A stretch of DNA of 45,246 nt from an uncultured Clostridia bacterium (GTDB taxonomy: Bacteria; Bacillota; Clostridia; Christensenellales; UBA1242). This document shows positions 30,975 to 40,613 of this stretch, piece after piece. The first letter of the stretch is position 1, and every line of letters begins with the position of its first letter. The notes under the pieces are model-generated. The model saw nothing but the letters and a program-made list of their open reading frames with translations, was not told where the DNA came from and ran no database searches. The translations under genes and the position numbers were made by a program. The DNA lies in NCBI GenBank assembly GCA_947630075.1, contig CANRGF010000002.1, forward strand, positions 1-45,246, read 5' to 3'.

Positions 30975-33900
30975 TTATTTGTTATTATTTGTAAATTTCT
31001 TTTTCTTAATTACTAATGTTATAGTTATCGAAATAGTCGCAATTGCTAAAACGGCAAACACCACTATTAGTATGTTCCTGCCAATGTTTGATTTGCTAAT
31101 TTTAACTCCACATATAAATTCCCCTGTTTTATTAGTTGTGAATTTCAAAGAATCCCCAACAGATTCATGTGCAACCTCTTGATATTCACCATCTAAGTTT
31201 TGCCATAAACCATAAGAGTCCTTTGTTTGACAATTTATAATTACTGAGTAGTCCCCATTTAAATTATTAATAGATTCATTGTCTAATATAATGCTAATTG
31301 TGAAGGAAAATTCTTGTTTAAATTTTTTGTTCTCAGTGTTATCATAATTTAAATTAACAATTATTTCTGCACATTTTTTGTGGCTATCTTTGAAGAATTT
31401 CATAGCATTATTATCAAAAATTAATGTTGAATTAGAAAACTTAATTTCAAGTGAAGAATTGTCTTGTAAATCGGAAATGTCAACAACTGCATTATTAATT
31501 GTTGGCAAATTAGAAACATCAATAAGTTGCAAATTTTCATTTACTATCTTAATTGTATTATACAACAAATATGTAGAATAGAATGTTTGGTCGCCAGTAA
31601 CTTTTTGTCCTACTTCATAATTTTCCCATTTATCAAAAACATATTTATAAAACTCTGTTTTCGACTTTGTAGGAATGCCATATTTATTTATATTATAAGT
31701 TATTACGCTATCATAAGGCAATTTGTCAACATAAATTACATTATCGTTACCATCTATCCATGTTATATTGTACAACCGAATTATCGAATTAAAGGTGGCA
31801 GTATAAACTTCATCTTTTGTAACAGGTTCAATTTGTTTATCCCAATACGCAAAAGTATAAGTGTAGTAATTATCTTGCAATTTGGTTGGAATTCCATATA
31901 ACTCTTCATTGTAAGTCGGAGTTTCTTGATATGTATAGAATTCATTGTAAATTTCGTTTCCATTGCCATCTACCCAACTAATTTTATAATAAATAATTTC
32001 TGTATCGTACAATGCATTAACTTTTAAGACGTAATTGCTAAATTGATTAAAAATATCATTAACATTCTCGCCCACTAAAATTTTATCCCATTGTGAAAAT
32101 GTATATAAATTTCTAAAATCACTATATGTATGACTAAATTTAAATCCTTCAATTGAATCATAATAATGATAGGTCTTTGTTGTAATCAAATCACCAGCAT
32201 CCCCTATCTGTTGCGAGCCATCGAAATCGTAACCATAATAATATTCTATTGAATATTCATAATAATGTTTGCTAAAAATTGGATAATAGTGTGCTTCACA
32301 TTCTACGTTATTCAAATTAGGCGTCCACCCAGTACAAACATAAGTAAAGTAATTAGAATCTTCTGATTCTTTCGTCGGCAAAGAATAGTCATCAGAATTA
32401 AAGGTTGGCATTGTGCCATATTCCAAATTTTCACTGTAAATTAAGTTGCCCGTAGCATCATACCATGAAATTAAATATTTTCTTATTGTTGCATTATATG
32501 TGGCAACAATTGCCATATCGCCAGTGCACACGAGGTTTGAAACATCTTCGCCATTATGTTGCCATGTGTGAAAGTTAAAATCGTGTTGAATATCACTTGG
32601 CCTTGTAGGGTTTGGAGTTGGGAGCTCTATTTGTTGATTATAATGCTGACCGGTTATCTGTTTAAAAATGTCTCCCTCATCTCCAATTATTCCTGAACTA
32701 TCATAATCATAGCCATAATAAAATTTTATTATGTATTCAACATAGGTCGTAGAATAATCATTAGCAACAAATATGCGATCAGCCCATATGTTTTTAAAAT
32801 CTTCAGGATTTAGAACATCGTTATAACCATATCTTTTCCAGTTTGTAAATGTGTAGTTGTAAGTTTCGTCTGAAAAAGTCGTTGGAACAACAACATCGCT
32901 TCCGCCCTTATAATAACTTTTATCTATTATCCTACCATCGTCAAATTGAAAGGTTATCAAATTTAATGGTAATGTGCAATAAATTTTGAAATTTGGATTC
33001 TTGACATCATCGTAAACATATGTATATTTGTCAGTAATGAATTGGCCAAATGGTCCATCATAGTCTTTATCTATATAGATATATCTAATATATGATGCCC
33101 CGAAAGAATTTCCATTAATTAAATTCTCATTGTTGCCCAAAATGCAATCTTCCAATTTTTCACAACCAATAAAAGCATTTTCCTCAACTTTTTTAACATT
33201 GGATAAATCAACAATTTCAAAAGCACAATTATAAAATGCAAATGCGCAAATTGTATCACAATAACTAAAATCGAACAGCTTTAAATTTTTACAGTTTCCA
33301 AAAGCATCTTTAGGAATAACTTTAAGTTTTTTAGGATTTAAAACTTCAATTAACGATGAGCAACCATAAAAATTGTTAAATGTATTGTTATCTCCTTCGA
33401 ATGTTGAACAGTTAGAAATATCTATGCTTTGCAAACTTTCGCAACCCCAAAAAGCATATTGCCCAATAGAAGCCACATTTTCTAAATTAATTGATTTTAA
33501 ATTTTTACAATCTATAAAGGTTCTGCTTTTTATAATTTTTATTTCACCGCTTAACAAAACATTGGTTAAATTTTGGCAAGAATCAAAAGCCTGCTCTTCA
33601 AGCTCAATACAACTAGATAAATCAGCATTAACTATTTTTTTACAGTTCGACAATGAGGATTTGCCAACAACTTTACAATTAGATAGATCTAAATTAAATA
33701 AATTATAACAATCTTGAAAAGCGTCTTTTGCAATAGAAACTATGTTGCCTATTTCTAACTTTTTTAAATTAAAGCATCTGCCAAAAGCATTCTCACCAAC
33801 TGTTATACCGTTTTTATTTTCATCAATAAACTCCACATTAATACTTTCTAGTGTTGGTGTGTTGTAAAAACAAAAATCACCAAGACCAGCAAATCTATAA

Positions 33901-34376
33901 GATATTCCTTTTTCAACATAATACTGAGGAATTATAATATTAGCTTCATTGCCACTGTAAGATTTTAAAATAAATGTGCGATTACCATAATCTTTTGAAA
34001 CATAAAAGTTTGATAAATTAGGCACTTCAAAAATCGCATGTATTGTTATATTCTTATTTGGCATTGTAAAACTTGAAAAATTTTCTGCTATTGGCAAATT
34101 TGTTTTTTGTGCTTGTTCGTCTAAATAATAAAGTTCTTTCAAGTAAGTAGAATTCTGGGCTGTATGGTACACAAAGATTTGATCGCCATAGCATGCCTCG
34201 GTTATTTCGCTCTGCAAAGCATTTCTAATTGCAATTGATCCATCACCATTAATAATATTTTTTATGTAATATTTTATTGGCGTATAATTTATGGTGATTA
34301 TTACATTTCTATTTGGCATACTAAATGTGTAAAAACCGTTTATAAAATCATTTGTAATGTTTCTTTCATCCAGCAA
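30975..34376 (-). CDS. C-terminal part of giant surface protein: BspA leucine-rich repeats, InlB-like repeats, membrane anchor
   Basis: 1133 residues that lack a credible start (the first start is TTG inside the preceding gene). Residues 1-115: two MPN+N+I-type repeat ends. About 115-440: BspA-like leucine-rich repeats (CNKI/NCKNLKxxDLSN patterns). About 475-950: at least six InlB/Listeria-Bacteroides-like repeats (YxITWxDGNGNxxY...FxxWD). About 950-1090: beta-rich. About 1103-1125: one membrane helix followed by KKKKFTNNNK, a stop-transfer anchor. It joins the subtilase frame through a one-base shift at about 34375. Likely host- or cell-binding surface protein. Confidence 0.7.
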   Translation of the reverse strand: MLDERNITNDFINGFYTFSMPNRNVIITINYTPIKYYIKNIINGDGSIAIRNALQSEITEACYGDQIFVYHTAQNSTYLKELYYLDEQAQKTNLPIAENFSSFTMPNKNITIHAIFEVPNLSNFYVSKDYGNRTFILKSYSGNEANIIIPQYYVEKGISYRFAGLGDFCFYNTPTLESINVEFIDENKNGITVGENAFGRCFNLKKLEIGNIVSIAKDAFQDCYNLFNLDLSNCKVVGKSSLSNCKKIVNADLSSCIELEEQAFDSCQNLTNVLLSGEIKIIKSRTFIDCKNLKSINLENVASIGQYAFWGCESLQSIDISNCSTFEGDNNTFNNFYGCSSLIEVLNPKKLKVIPKDAFGNCKNLKLFDFSYCDTICAFAFYNCAFEIVDLSNVKKVEENAFIGCEKLEDCILGNNENLINGNSFGASYIRYIYIDKDYDGPFGQFITDKYTYVYDDVKNPNFKIYCTLPLNLITFQFDDGRIIDKSYYKGGSDVVVPTTFSDETYNYTFTNWKRYGYNDVLNPEDFKNIWADRIFVANDYSTTYVEYIIKFYYGYDYDSSGIIGDEGDIFKQITGQHYNQQIELPTPNPTRPSDIQHDFNFHTWQHNGEDVSNLVCTGDMAIVATYNATIRKYLISWYDATGNLIYSENLEYGTMPTFNSDDYSLPTKESEDSNYFTYVCTGWTPNLNNVECEAHYYPIFSKHYYEYSIEYYYGYDFDGSQQIGDAGDLITTKTYHYYDSIEGFKFSHTYSDFRNLYTFSQWDKILVGENVNDIFNQFSNYVLKVNALYDTEIIYYKISWVDGNGNEIYNEFYTYQETPTYNEELYGIPTKLQDNYYTYTFAYWDKQIEPVTKDEVYTATFNSIIRLYNITWIDGNDNVIYVDKLPYDSVITYNINKYGIPTKSKTEFYKYVFDKWENYEVGQKVTGDQTFYSTYLLYNTIKIVNENLQLIDVSNLPTINNAVVDISDLQDNSSLEIKFSNSTLIFDNNAMKFFKDSHKKCAEIIVNLNYDNTENKKFKQEFSFTISIILDNESINNLNGDYSVIINCQTKDSYGLWQNLDGEYQEVAHESVGDSLKFTTNKTGEFICGVKISKSNIGRNILIVVFAVLAIATISITITLVIKKKKFTNNNK

Positions 34377-37210
34377 AATCTAATTTGTAAGCCATGGTTT
34401 TGTATATTGCTATCTATTAAGATTGTGTAAGCTTGTTTGGTTGATGATCGCAAAATGTTTGTTGTAAAAATGTTGCCATATTCATCCACCGCTTGAATAA
34501 TATAATAGAACCTTCCTTCTAAAAAATTTGTAAAATAATAATTTTTATTTAAATTCAAACCTAAAAAATTTGTTTCATCCACCAAAATATCTTCGTCATC
34601 CAAAATATCATTATTTGAAGCAAATACCTTTATTACCACATTGTAACCACTAACCTCAACACAAATATTTTCATCGGTTTTTTCTTGTAAATAGGTTGAT
34701 ATATCCACAAAAACGAAATTGTTATATCCTTTATATTGGCTAATAAAATCCACATCGTAACAATAAATTGTGCAACGATGCGACGACGATATTGATAAAG
34801 AATCTTTATATAATTCTAATTCATTATCACCCAAAAACAAATAATCTAAATTGCTTGAGTTTGCAAATGCATTATCGTAAATTGATTTTATTTTTGGCAA
34901 TTCAACAAATTTGAGATTTTTGCACCCAAATAAGGTGTGTTCATAAAGTTGTTGTAAACCTAAGCCGATGAAACTTGTTATGCCACTTCCATCAAATGCA
35001 AATTCGCCTATTGATTTTATATTCTCGTTTAAAACAATGTCTTTTTTGAAAGCAACACAATCTTCAAAAGCATATTCATCAATAAAATTCAAATTGTCCC
35101 AGCTAATACTTATTTCTTTTAATTTTTTAAAGCCAGAAAAGGTTGCATATTTAATTGAACAAACATTTGGTGCGTAAATTTTTTCTAAATTAAAGCATCC
35201 CTCAAATGTGTAGCTCCCATAAAACCCATACATTGTTGAAGATGCAAGAAACGCCTCACGCAATTCACTAACTTGTGGCAAATAAAGTTCATTCAAACCA
35301 AAGCAATATTGAGCAACATATTCCGCCACCGTGGAGTTTAATTTAATGCTTTTAAGGCTGCCACAACAAACAAAAGGATAATATCCTATTGTTAAATCAT
35401 TTTCAGCAACAACAGATTCAATATTTAAACCATAAAATAAATTTTCGGCAAGTCCCTTAACCTTTACCCCATTAACATATTCTGGAATAACAATATTTTT
35501 TAAGCCGCTCGTATATTTTGTAAGCATGCCAAAACTATTAATTTCAAAACCCACACCAGTATCATTGCAATTAGAGGTGTTTTTTAAATATTCCACTTCA
35601 TAAATGGCGCTATGACCACGAATAATACCATCACTATCAAAAATATAAATAACAAATCTTAAAAATGCAGAATCATTAATTTCTATTGGCTGTATATATT
35701 CTTTGTAAGAAATCAGTGTTGGGAAAGAGCCATCAAGCGAATAATATATTTTAGCTGTATATTTTCCTTTATAATTGCTGTTTATTGTTACATCTAATTT
35801 CTCGTTAAATTTATATGTGTCATTTACTTCGCCATAATTTAGGGTTGGATTAAATTCATTTTCTTCATTTCCTAATGCCAAAGCCATTGAGGGTATGCCA
35901 TCCCCATACTCATCATCTCTTCCTACATCACCAAAATCGTAGGTGTTAGATTTTATTGCTTGCTCAACAGTTTGCACATCGTAATCTTCCCCATAATATG
36001 TTGCATACAGTGCCACCAGCCCTGTTGCGTGTGGGGTTGCCATGGAAGTTCCGCTTATAACTGCATACTTTCCACCTGTGGCAGAAGTGTATATCTTTTC
36101 GTAAGTGCTATCGTCTGGCACACAACTTAATATATTAGTCCCTGGTAAACACAAATCAACATAACCACCGTAATTTGAATAATAGGCAATATATGGGAAA
36201 TTTTCATAATATTCATTTTGAGAAAGTGCAGATATTGTAAGTGCATTTTCACAATTTGCTGGGCTACAATCTTCTACATAATAATTATCGTTGCCCGCCG
36301 CCACTACTGGCATAATGTTGTTTTCATATGCGGAGTTCACTGCATTTTGCTCATCTTCGTTAACCCCATATCCGCCCAAACTCATATTATATGCAACCAC
36401 ATTGGTTCCTTTTTGTTTAAGACTAACAACATATTCCATACCGGAAACAACATTTATTGTTGATCCTGAGCCTTCTGCATTTAACACTTTAACGGGAATA
36501 ATTTTTACATTGTCAAGAGTTAAATCTACAATTGTGCCAGCCACATGTGTACCATGCGAATTATCATCTTCAAACGGATACGAACTTTCGCCATTTGAGT
36601 AGTGTTCACTCTCATAATAACTAACTCCAAATTCATACGCTATTCTTCCAGCCAAAAATTCATTATCTGTATCAATTCCCGTATCTATAACTGCCACATA
36701 AATTTCAGGCAGATTTTCAACCGAATTATTGTATTTTTTTATGATTTCCTGTTGATAAGCATCTACTCCAAGTAAATCAGCACCCCAGGTTAAATGATTC
36801 AAGTTTTCTAGATCTGAATAATCCGAATTGACTGCCTCTATATCATCAATTGTAATTTCCGAATCGATAAAGGCATATTCGACATACTTGCAAGATGAAA
36901 AATATTCTAAAGCGGTTTGGGCCTCTACTTTTGTATTATATTGAAAAACATTTAACCCTGCAAAGCCTGAAGCTTGTTCTATACAATTCTTGTCTTCCAG
37001 TTTTCTATAAGACTTTACAATTATCCTACATTCATAATTGTATGTGTAATGTTCATTTATGTATGCTAGTTCTTTTCTATAACCCCAAAAGTCATTTACT
37101 TCGGCCATTGCATAACTTTCTTCGCCTTGTTGCGAAATAATTATACAAGGTAAAAACAATGATATTATTATGCCAATGACAACAATTAATCGTTTAAACT
37201 TTATCTTCAT
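34340..37210 (-). CDS. Secreted subtilisin-like protease with LRR domain, N-terminal part of the giant surface protein
   Basis: About 956 residues from ATG 37210 (AGGAAGG upstream). Signal peptide 1-34 (KFKRLIVVIGIIISLFLP...SYA). Propeptide-like 35-165. S8 subtilase with Asp176 (AVIDTGID), His219 (NSHGTHVAGT), oxyanion Asn in AAGND and Ser389 (SGTSMATPHATG), complete. Then a chitobiase-C-like segment (DGSFPTLISY) at about 490-540 and BspA-like leucine-rich repeats at about 570-830. The frame ends in a short out-of-frame tail; adding one T in the TTTT run near 34375 continues into the next frame for a total of about 2078 residues. Promoter TGATATAAT at 37238-37230. Confidence 0.85.
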   Translation of the reverse strand: MKIKFKRLIVVIGIIISLFLPCIIISQQGEESYAMAEVNDFWGYRKELAYINEHYTYNYECRIIVKSYRKLEDKNCIEQASGFAGLNVFQYNTKVEAQTALEYFSSCKYVEYAFIDSEITIDDIEAVNSDYSDLENLNHLTWGADLLGVDAYQQEIIKKYNNSVENLPEIYVAVIDTGIDTDNEFLAGRIAYEFGVSYYESEHYSNGESSYPFEDDNSHGTHVAGTIVDLTLDNVKIIPVKVLNAEGSGSTINVVSGMEYVVSLKQKGTNVVAYNMSLGGYGVNEDEQNAVNSAYENNIMPVVAAGNDNYYVEDCSPANCENALTISALSQNEYYENFPYIAYYSNYGGYVDLCLPGTNILSCVPDDSTYEKIYTSATGGKYAVISGTSMATPHATGLVALYATYYGEDYDVQTVEQAIKSNTYDFGDVGRDDEYGDGIPSMALALGNEENEFNPTLNYGEVNDTYKFNEKLDVTINSNYKGKYTAKIYYSLDGSFPTLISYKEYIQPIEINDSAFLRFVIYIFDSDGIIRGHSAIYEVEYLKNTSNCNDTGVGFEINSFGMLTKYTSGLKNIVIPEYVNGVKVKGLAENLFYGLNIESVVAENDLTIGYYPFVCCGSLKSIKLNSTVAEYVAQYCFGLNELYLPQVSELREAFLASSTMYGFYGSYTFEGCFNLEKIYAPNVCSIKYATFSGFKKLKEISISWDNLNFIDEYAFEDCVAFKKDIVLNENIKSIGEFAFDGSGITSFIGLGLQQLYEHTLFGCKNLKFVELPKIKSIYDNAFANSSNLDYLFLGDNELELYKDSLSISSSHRCTIYCYDVDFISQYKGYNNFVFVDISTYLQEKTDENICVEVSGYNVVIKVFASNNDILDDEDILVDETNFLGLNLNKNYYFTNFLEGRFYYIIQAVDEYGNIFTTNILRSSTKQAYTILIDSNIQNHGLQIRFCWMKETLQMIL

Positions 37211-37229
37211 AATTGTCCTTCCTATGGAC

Positions 37230-37238
37230 ATTATATCA
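37230..37238 (-). promoter_or_regulatory. Extended -10 promoter of the subtilase gene
   Basis: Minus strand TGATATAAT, 19 bases before ATG 37210, leaving room for the ribosome binding site AGGAAGG. Not leaderless. Confidence 0.6.
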
Positions 37239-37337
37239 TATTTTTTTTATTTGTTATATTTAAATTTACATTTTTTCATTATAATTGCAAAAAATATTCT
37301 ATCGATATATGAAAAGATTGCTCTTGTATCAATTCTA

Positions 37338-38168
37338 CTAATTATTCTCATCAAACAATTTTATCTGTTCGGGCTTTGCCGTGCGGACTATGTAGGCGTC
37401 TGGGTCTTTTTCTTGCGGAGTAAGTTCAAGGTTTGGGGCAAAGGCACGCAAACAAGCTTTGTAATAAACTTGCTTGTTTGTTGGGCGGAGTAGGGTTAAG
37501 CAATCTTGCAGGTATTTCCCCCAATCCTGCCACTTATCCTCATTGCCGCAATTGTTTAGTTTGCCAATTTTGTAGTGGTCCACACAGTCCATTTCAAGTG
37601 TTTTCTTAATTAATTTTAAGCTTTCGTCTGGCTCGATGGTCGGCTCAAAACTTGCAAAAGTTTTTATGCCATTTTCGTGCAAAATTTTTAGTGTTTCCAA
37701 TCTTTCACTTGGCAAACTTGCAAAAGGTTCCCAAAACCTGCTTTTCTTTTCATCCAAAAATGTTAATGTTGTGCCAACGGTTATTCTATCTTCAAATTCT
37801 TTAAACAAATCTAAATCTCTCAGCATGTTCTTTCCGCCTTTGCTTAAAACCGCAACCGGCACTTTATATGCGTTAAGCATTTTTAGAACTTCTCGCACAG
37901 TTTCGCCATTGTCCGCGCTATCGCAATAGCAATCGCCAACAAAAGATAGCAAAACTTGCTCGGTGTATGTGTTTTTCTTTAAATCTTGCTCTAACAATTT
38001 TAAAATATTTTTTCTGGGCGCAGGTTTGCCAAAATAGTCCTCACCTTTCTTTTGCAAAGTGTGAGGTGCATAACAATATCTGCACCTATGCGAACAACCA
38101 ATGTAAATATTTAGCGCATACGGGCTATATTCTCTCGCCATGCCTGTTGGCCTATAAATAATGCTCAT
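37338..38168 (-). CDS. SPL-family radical SAM protein
   Basis: 276 residues. GCSHRCRYCYAP supplies the CxxxCxxC motif for the [4Fe-4S]-SAM cluster. The preceding YSPYALNIYIGC and later FVGDCYCDSADNG, SKGG and ASFEPTIEP match the spore-photoproduct-lyase-like (SPL, Rv2578c-type) radical SAM group often found in phages and islands. Chemistry unknown; DNA repair is a guess from the family name. The ATG is six bases after TGC-TATAAT, suggesting a leaderless mRNA. Confidence 0.8.
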   Translation of the reverse strand: MSIIYRPTGMAREYSPYALNIYIGCSHRCRYCYAPHTLQKKGEDYFGKPAPRKNILKLLEQDLKKNTYTEQVLLSFVGDCYCDSADNGETVREVLKMLNAYKVPVAVLSKGGKNMLRDLDLFKEFEDRITVGTTLTFLDEKKSRFWEPFASLPSERLETLKILHENGIKTFASFEPTIEPDESLKLIKKTLEMDCVDHYKIGKLNNCGNEDKWQDWGKYLQDCLTLLRPTNKQVYYKACLRAFAPNLELTPQEKDPDAYIVRTAKPEQIKLFDENN

Positions 38169-38174
38169 ATAATG

Positions 38175-38183
38175 ATTATAGCA
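38175..38183 (-). promoter_or_regulatory. Extended -10 promoter (leaderless) of the radical SAM gene
   Basis: Minus strand TGCTATAAT, then six bases (CATTAT) and ATG 38168. Confidence 0.65.
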
Positions 38184-38211
38184 AATTTAAATGTTTTATC
38201 AAAATGTTATA

Positions 38212-38631
38212 TTAACAATCATATTGTAAGGATTTTATTTTATCCCAATTATCTTTTATTGTGACACCATCAATGGAAAAGTTAGATTTAAATTCTGAAA
38301 ATGTTTTGTAAGACACAAAATTGTTTGTATCAATCTCCCAAAGAGTATAGTCATTATGAACTGATAATTGATACTTTTTCCCTTCAAATTTAAATGTAAA
38401 ATCAAAACCACGTTTTACTAAATTTAAAAATTGGGGATATGTTGGTAAAAAACTTTTCCCTAATTTAAAATATCTTTTTGCTTGATTTAAACTTATAAAA
38501 TTAGGCGGATTAATAGCGTTAGGATAAGATGTAGAATATTTATCATTATTCCACCCGCACTTTTTGCATGTGCCATTGCCCCATGCATCAATTTTTAAAG
38601 TGTTCTCACACACATCACATTGTTTTTCCAT
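38212..38631 (-). CDS. Zinc-ribbon protein, candidate immunity-type protein
   Basis: 139 residues from ATG 38631 (AGAGGAAAT upstream). N-terminal zinc ribbon CDVC ... CKKC (about 5-22), then a region ending SIDGVTIKDNWDKIKSL. The C-terminal motif is shared with the broken gene at 38645-38927 (NIDGVKVKDIWDKIKLN), so the two are paralogues in tandem. Position after a candidate toxin-immunity pair suggests an accessory immunity protein; no function is proven. Confidence 0.5.
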   Translation of the reverse strand: MEKQCDVCENTLKIDAWGNGTCKKCGWNNDKYSTSYPNAINPPNFISLNQAKRYFKLGKSFLPTYPQFLNLVKRGFDFTFKFEGKKYQLSVHNDYTLWEIDTNNFVSYKTFSEFKSNFSIDGVTIKDNWDKIKSLQYDC

Positions 38632-38644
38632 ATTTCCTCTAATT

Positions 38645-38927
38645 TTAATCTGCAAAGTTTAATTTAATTTTATCCCAAATATCTTTTACTTTTACGCCAT
38701 CAATGTTTATTTTGTCGGCTAATTCTTTTAACGACTTATAATTTTGATATCCTTCATCTTTTTCCATTCATAAAATTCGAAACCATCAAATTTGGTTATG
38801 CCAAACTTTCGCTTTTTATAAAAGAATTGCATTTCCAAACCATAGCCCACAATTTCCGCAAATTCATCATAAGTTAATTTTTGCTTTTTTCAACTTTTTC
38901 CATTAGTTCAAAACATTTTTCATTCAT
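38645..38927 (-). pseudogene. Frameshifted paralogue of the neighbouring zinc-ribbon gene
   Basis: From ATG 38927 a continuous protein of about 94 residues (LTYDEFAEIVGYGLEMQFFY, then FDGFEFYEWKK, then the DGVKVKDIWDKIK motif) can be read only if one A is added in two five-A runs (near 38889 and 38758). The two single-base losses in homopolymers are what break it. Confidence 0.65.
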
Positions 38928-38932
38928 ATTAA

Positions 38933-39259
38933 TCACTCCACACATTGAATTTCAAAAGATTTGGCATTTAGATAAATTGTTGGAAAATCTTGATTGTCAA
39001 AAATTATTTCAATTAAATTTTTATTAGATTTATTAATCCAAATGTTTAACAAAAAATCATTTTGCGTTTGTAAATTTAAATTATATTTCATATTACAAAC
39101 ATTATAAAATGAAACTTTAACCAGATTAGAATGTAGTTGTTTTTTTAGCGATTCAGTTGTTTCTATTGTAAATGAAAAAGTCTTTGATTGATTATCAAAT
39201 TCAAAGTCATACACTCTACAATCATGGAAATTATACTTTTTTAAATCGGTTAATTTCAT
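38933..39259 (-). CDS. Candidate immunity protein
   Basis: 108 residues. N-terminal LKKYNFHDCRVYDFEFD resembles the LHDxxI/FEF start of small immunity proteins of polymorphic toxin systems (Imm50-like); the rest is predicted all beta. It overlaps the upstream gene by four bases (ATGA) and has AAGGAGG. Coupled, immediately downstream of a candidate toxin, as immunity genes are. The family assignment is tentative. Confidence 0.45.
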   Translation of the reverse strand: MKLTDLKKYNFHDCRVYDFEFDNQSKTFSFTIETTESLKKQLHSNLVKVSFYNVCNMKYNLNLQTQNDFLLNIWINKSNKNLIEIIFDNQDFPTIYLNAKSFEIQCVE

Positions 39260-39579
39260 TGTTTTCCCCTCCTTAATTCTTCCATTAATTTCAAAAATTC
39301 TTCATATGTTAAAGCAGATTCTGGTGCATGCCTAGGGCTAGGATTCCCATTTTTGTCTAGATACATATCCTCATTCCCCGTCATATTGGGGTTTTCAACA
39401 TGCCAATGCCCAGGATCGTTATTTCTTGGTGGATCATATCTTACTTTTATTTCGGTTTTATTATCCACATATTCTCTGTGTCCATGAATTCTCGCTTGCG
39501 GATGAGTAACTTCTCTATATTGACCCTTTTGACTAAAACTCCCGCCTCCGCCGCCAAAAATTTGAATGTTGATTTTCAT
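39256..39579 (-). CDS. Candidate toxin/phage protein with Prp-like N-terminal motif
   Basis: 107 residues from ATG 39579, which overlaps the ParB-like gene stop as ATGA. N-terminus MKINIQIFGGGGG resembles the NIQLFA motif of L27 cleaved by Prp. The rest (THPQARIHGHREY, DPGHWHVENPN, NPSPRHAPESALTYEEF) is rich in His/Asn/Pro as in nuclease-type toxin tips of polymorphic toxins or of phage gp7-like proteins. It is followed by a small candidate immunity gene. Activity is inferred, not shown. Confidence 0.45.
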   Translation of the reverse strand: MKINIQIFGGGGGSFSQKGQYREVTHPQARIHGHREYVDNKTEIKVRYDPPRNNDPGHWHVENPNMTGNEDMYLDKNGNPSPRHAPESALTYEEFLKLMEELRRGKQ

Positions 39580-40613
39580 TGCAATTCCATCCATTCATCA
39601 TGATTGTAGGGGAAAACTTTCAACCTTCCACCCATTTTAGGAAATGGCTTTTCATAACATATTATAGCACTTGGCTCAATTCTTTGCAACATTTCATTAT
39701 ATCCTTTCATAAATTCTTCTTCTATCTTCGTTTTACCATAAGTGGACACAGCAACTATTGAGCCTTTTTCAATACCATCAAAACAAAAATCAAAACTTCT
39801 TTCATCTCCCCATTCAACAGTTGGAATGCACCTTAAACCAAGACTTTGAAAATAAGCTCCGCACCATCTATTTTTAAAAGTGTTTTTAATTTGTAAAGAT
39901 AAAGGCATATCTATATAAATACTATAATCTGGAGATAACAGACAATAATATTGCTTTAATTTTTCAACTGCCAATTCTGGATGAGAATAAACGTAATCAA
40001 ACCTATAATCATATGTAAAGAATTGAATAGTTTTATCAGTATTTTTTATATCATTATATTTTGCATTGTTGAAATTCATAAGTTGTATTTTATTTAAATC
40101 TATGTCTTGTTTCTTAATTAAAGGCATTTCATATTTGCCAACCATTTTAAATTCGTTTCTAACAAGTTTTTGTTTGTTGATTTTTAATAACTCATTATAA
40201 TATTCATCATTTTTTTCTACTATCTCATTATATTTACTATTTTCAATCCCAAAATCTTCAAAATTAAAATTTTGTAATTGTTTTAACTCGTCAAAAAGCA
40301 CGCCATCATCAAATCCTGTTTCCAAATTTGTTGAATTATGAGCAATAACATAAGCTCGTTGTTCTTCTTTTGTTAAATGGTCCAACCTAATACAAGGCAA
40401 AGTTTTAATCCCTAAAAGTTTTGCTGCTTCCACTCTCCCATTTCCTTCTAAAACCACATTGTTTTCGCCTGCAATTCCAATCGGGTCGTTAAAGCCAAAT
40501 TCTTCAATTGAATTTGCAATATGCCTAATTTGTTGTTTGGTGTGTATTTTTGAATTTTTATCATAATTATTTAATGTGTTGATGTCTATATACTCAATTT
40601 TTAAATCTTTCAT
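39576..40613 (-). CDS. ParB-like domain fused to DUF4417
   Basis: 345 residues. N-terminal ParB/Srx-like domain (1-130: IDINTLNNYDKNSKIHTKQQI, GFNDPIGI, VVLEGNGRVEAAKLLG, plus the helical YVIAHNSTNLETGFD). C-terminal DUF4417 (about 175-345: FFTYDYRFDYVYSHPE...CGAYFQSLGLRCIPTVEWGD, STYGKTK, ICYEKPFP). Such fusions occur in phages beside terminase genes. Overlaps the terminase small subunit gene by four bases. Confidence 0.8.
   Translation of the reverse strand: MKDLKIEYIDINTLNNYDKNSKIHTKQQIRHIANSIEEFGFNDPIGIAGENNVVLEGNGRVEAAKLLGIKTLPCIRLDHLTKEEQRAYVIAHNSTNLETGFDDGVLFDELKQLQNFNFEDFGIENSKYNEIVEKNDEYYNELLKINKQKLVRNEFKMVGKYEMPLIKKQDIDLNKIQLMNFNNAKYNDIKNTDKTIQFFTYDYRFDYVYSHPELAVEKLKQYYCLLSPDYSIYIDMPLSLQIKNTFKNRWCGAYFQSLGLRCIPTVEWGDERSFDFCFDGIEKGSIVAVSTYGKTKIEEEFMKGYNEMLQRIEPSAIICYEKPFPKMGGRLKVFPYNHDEWMELQ

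Noticed and set aside
37170..37493. Plus-strand 107-residue frame
   Set aside because: Antisense to the end of the radical SAM gene and the subtilase promoter; no start signal and composition typical of a shadow frame.
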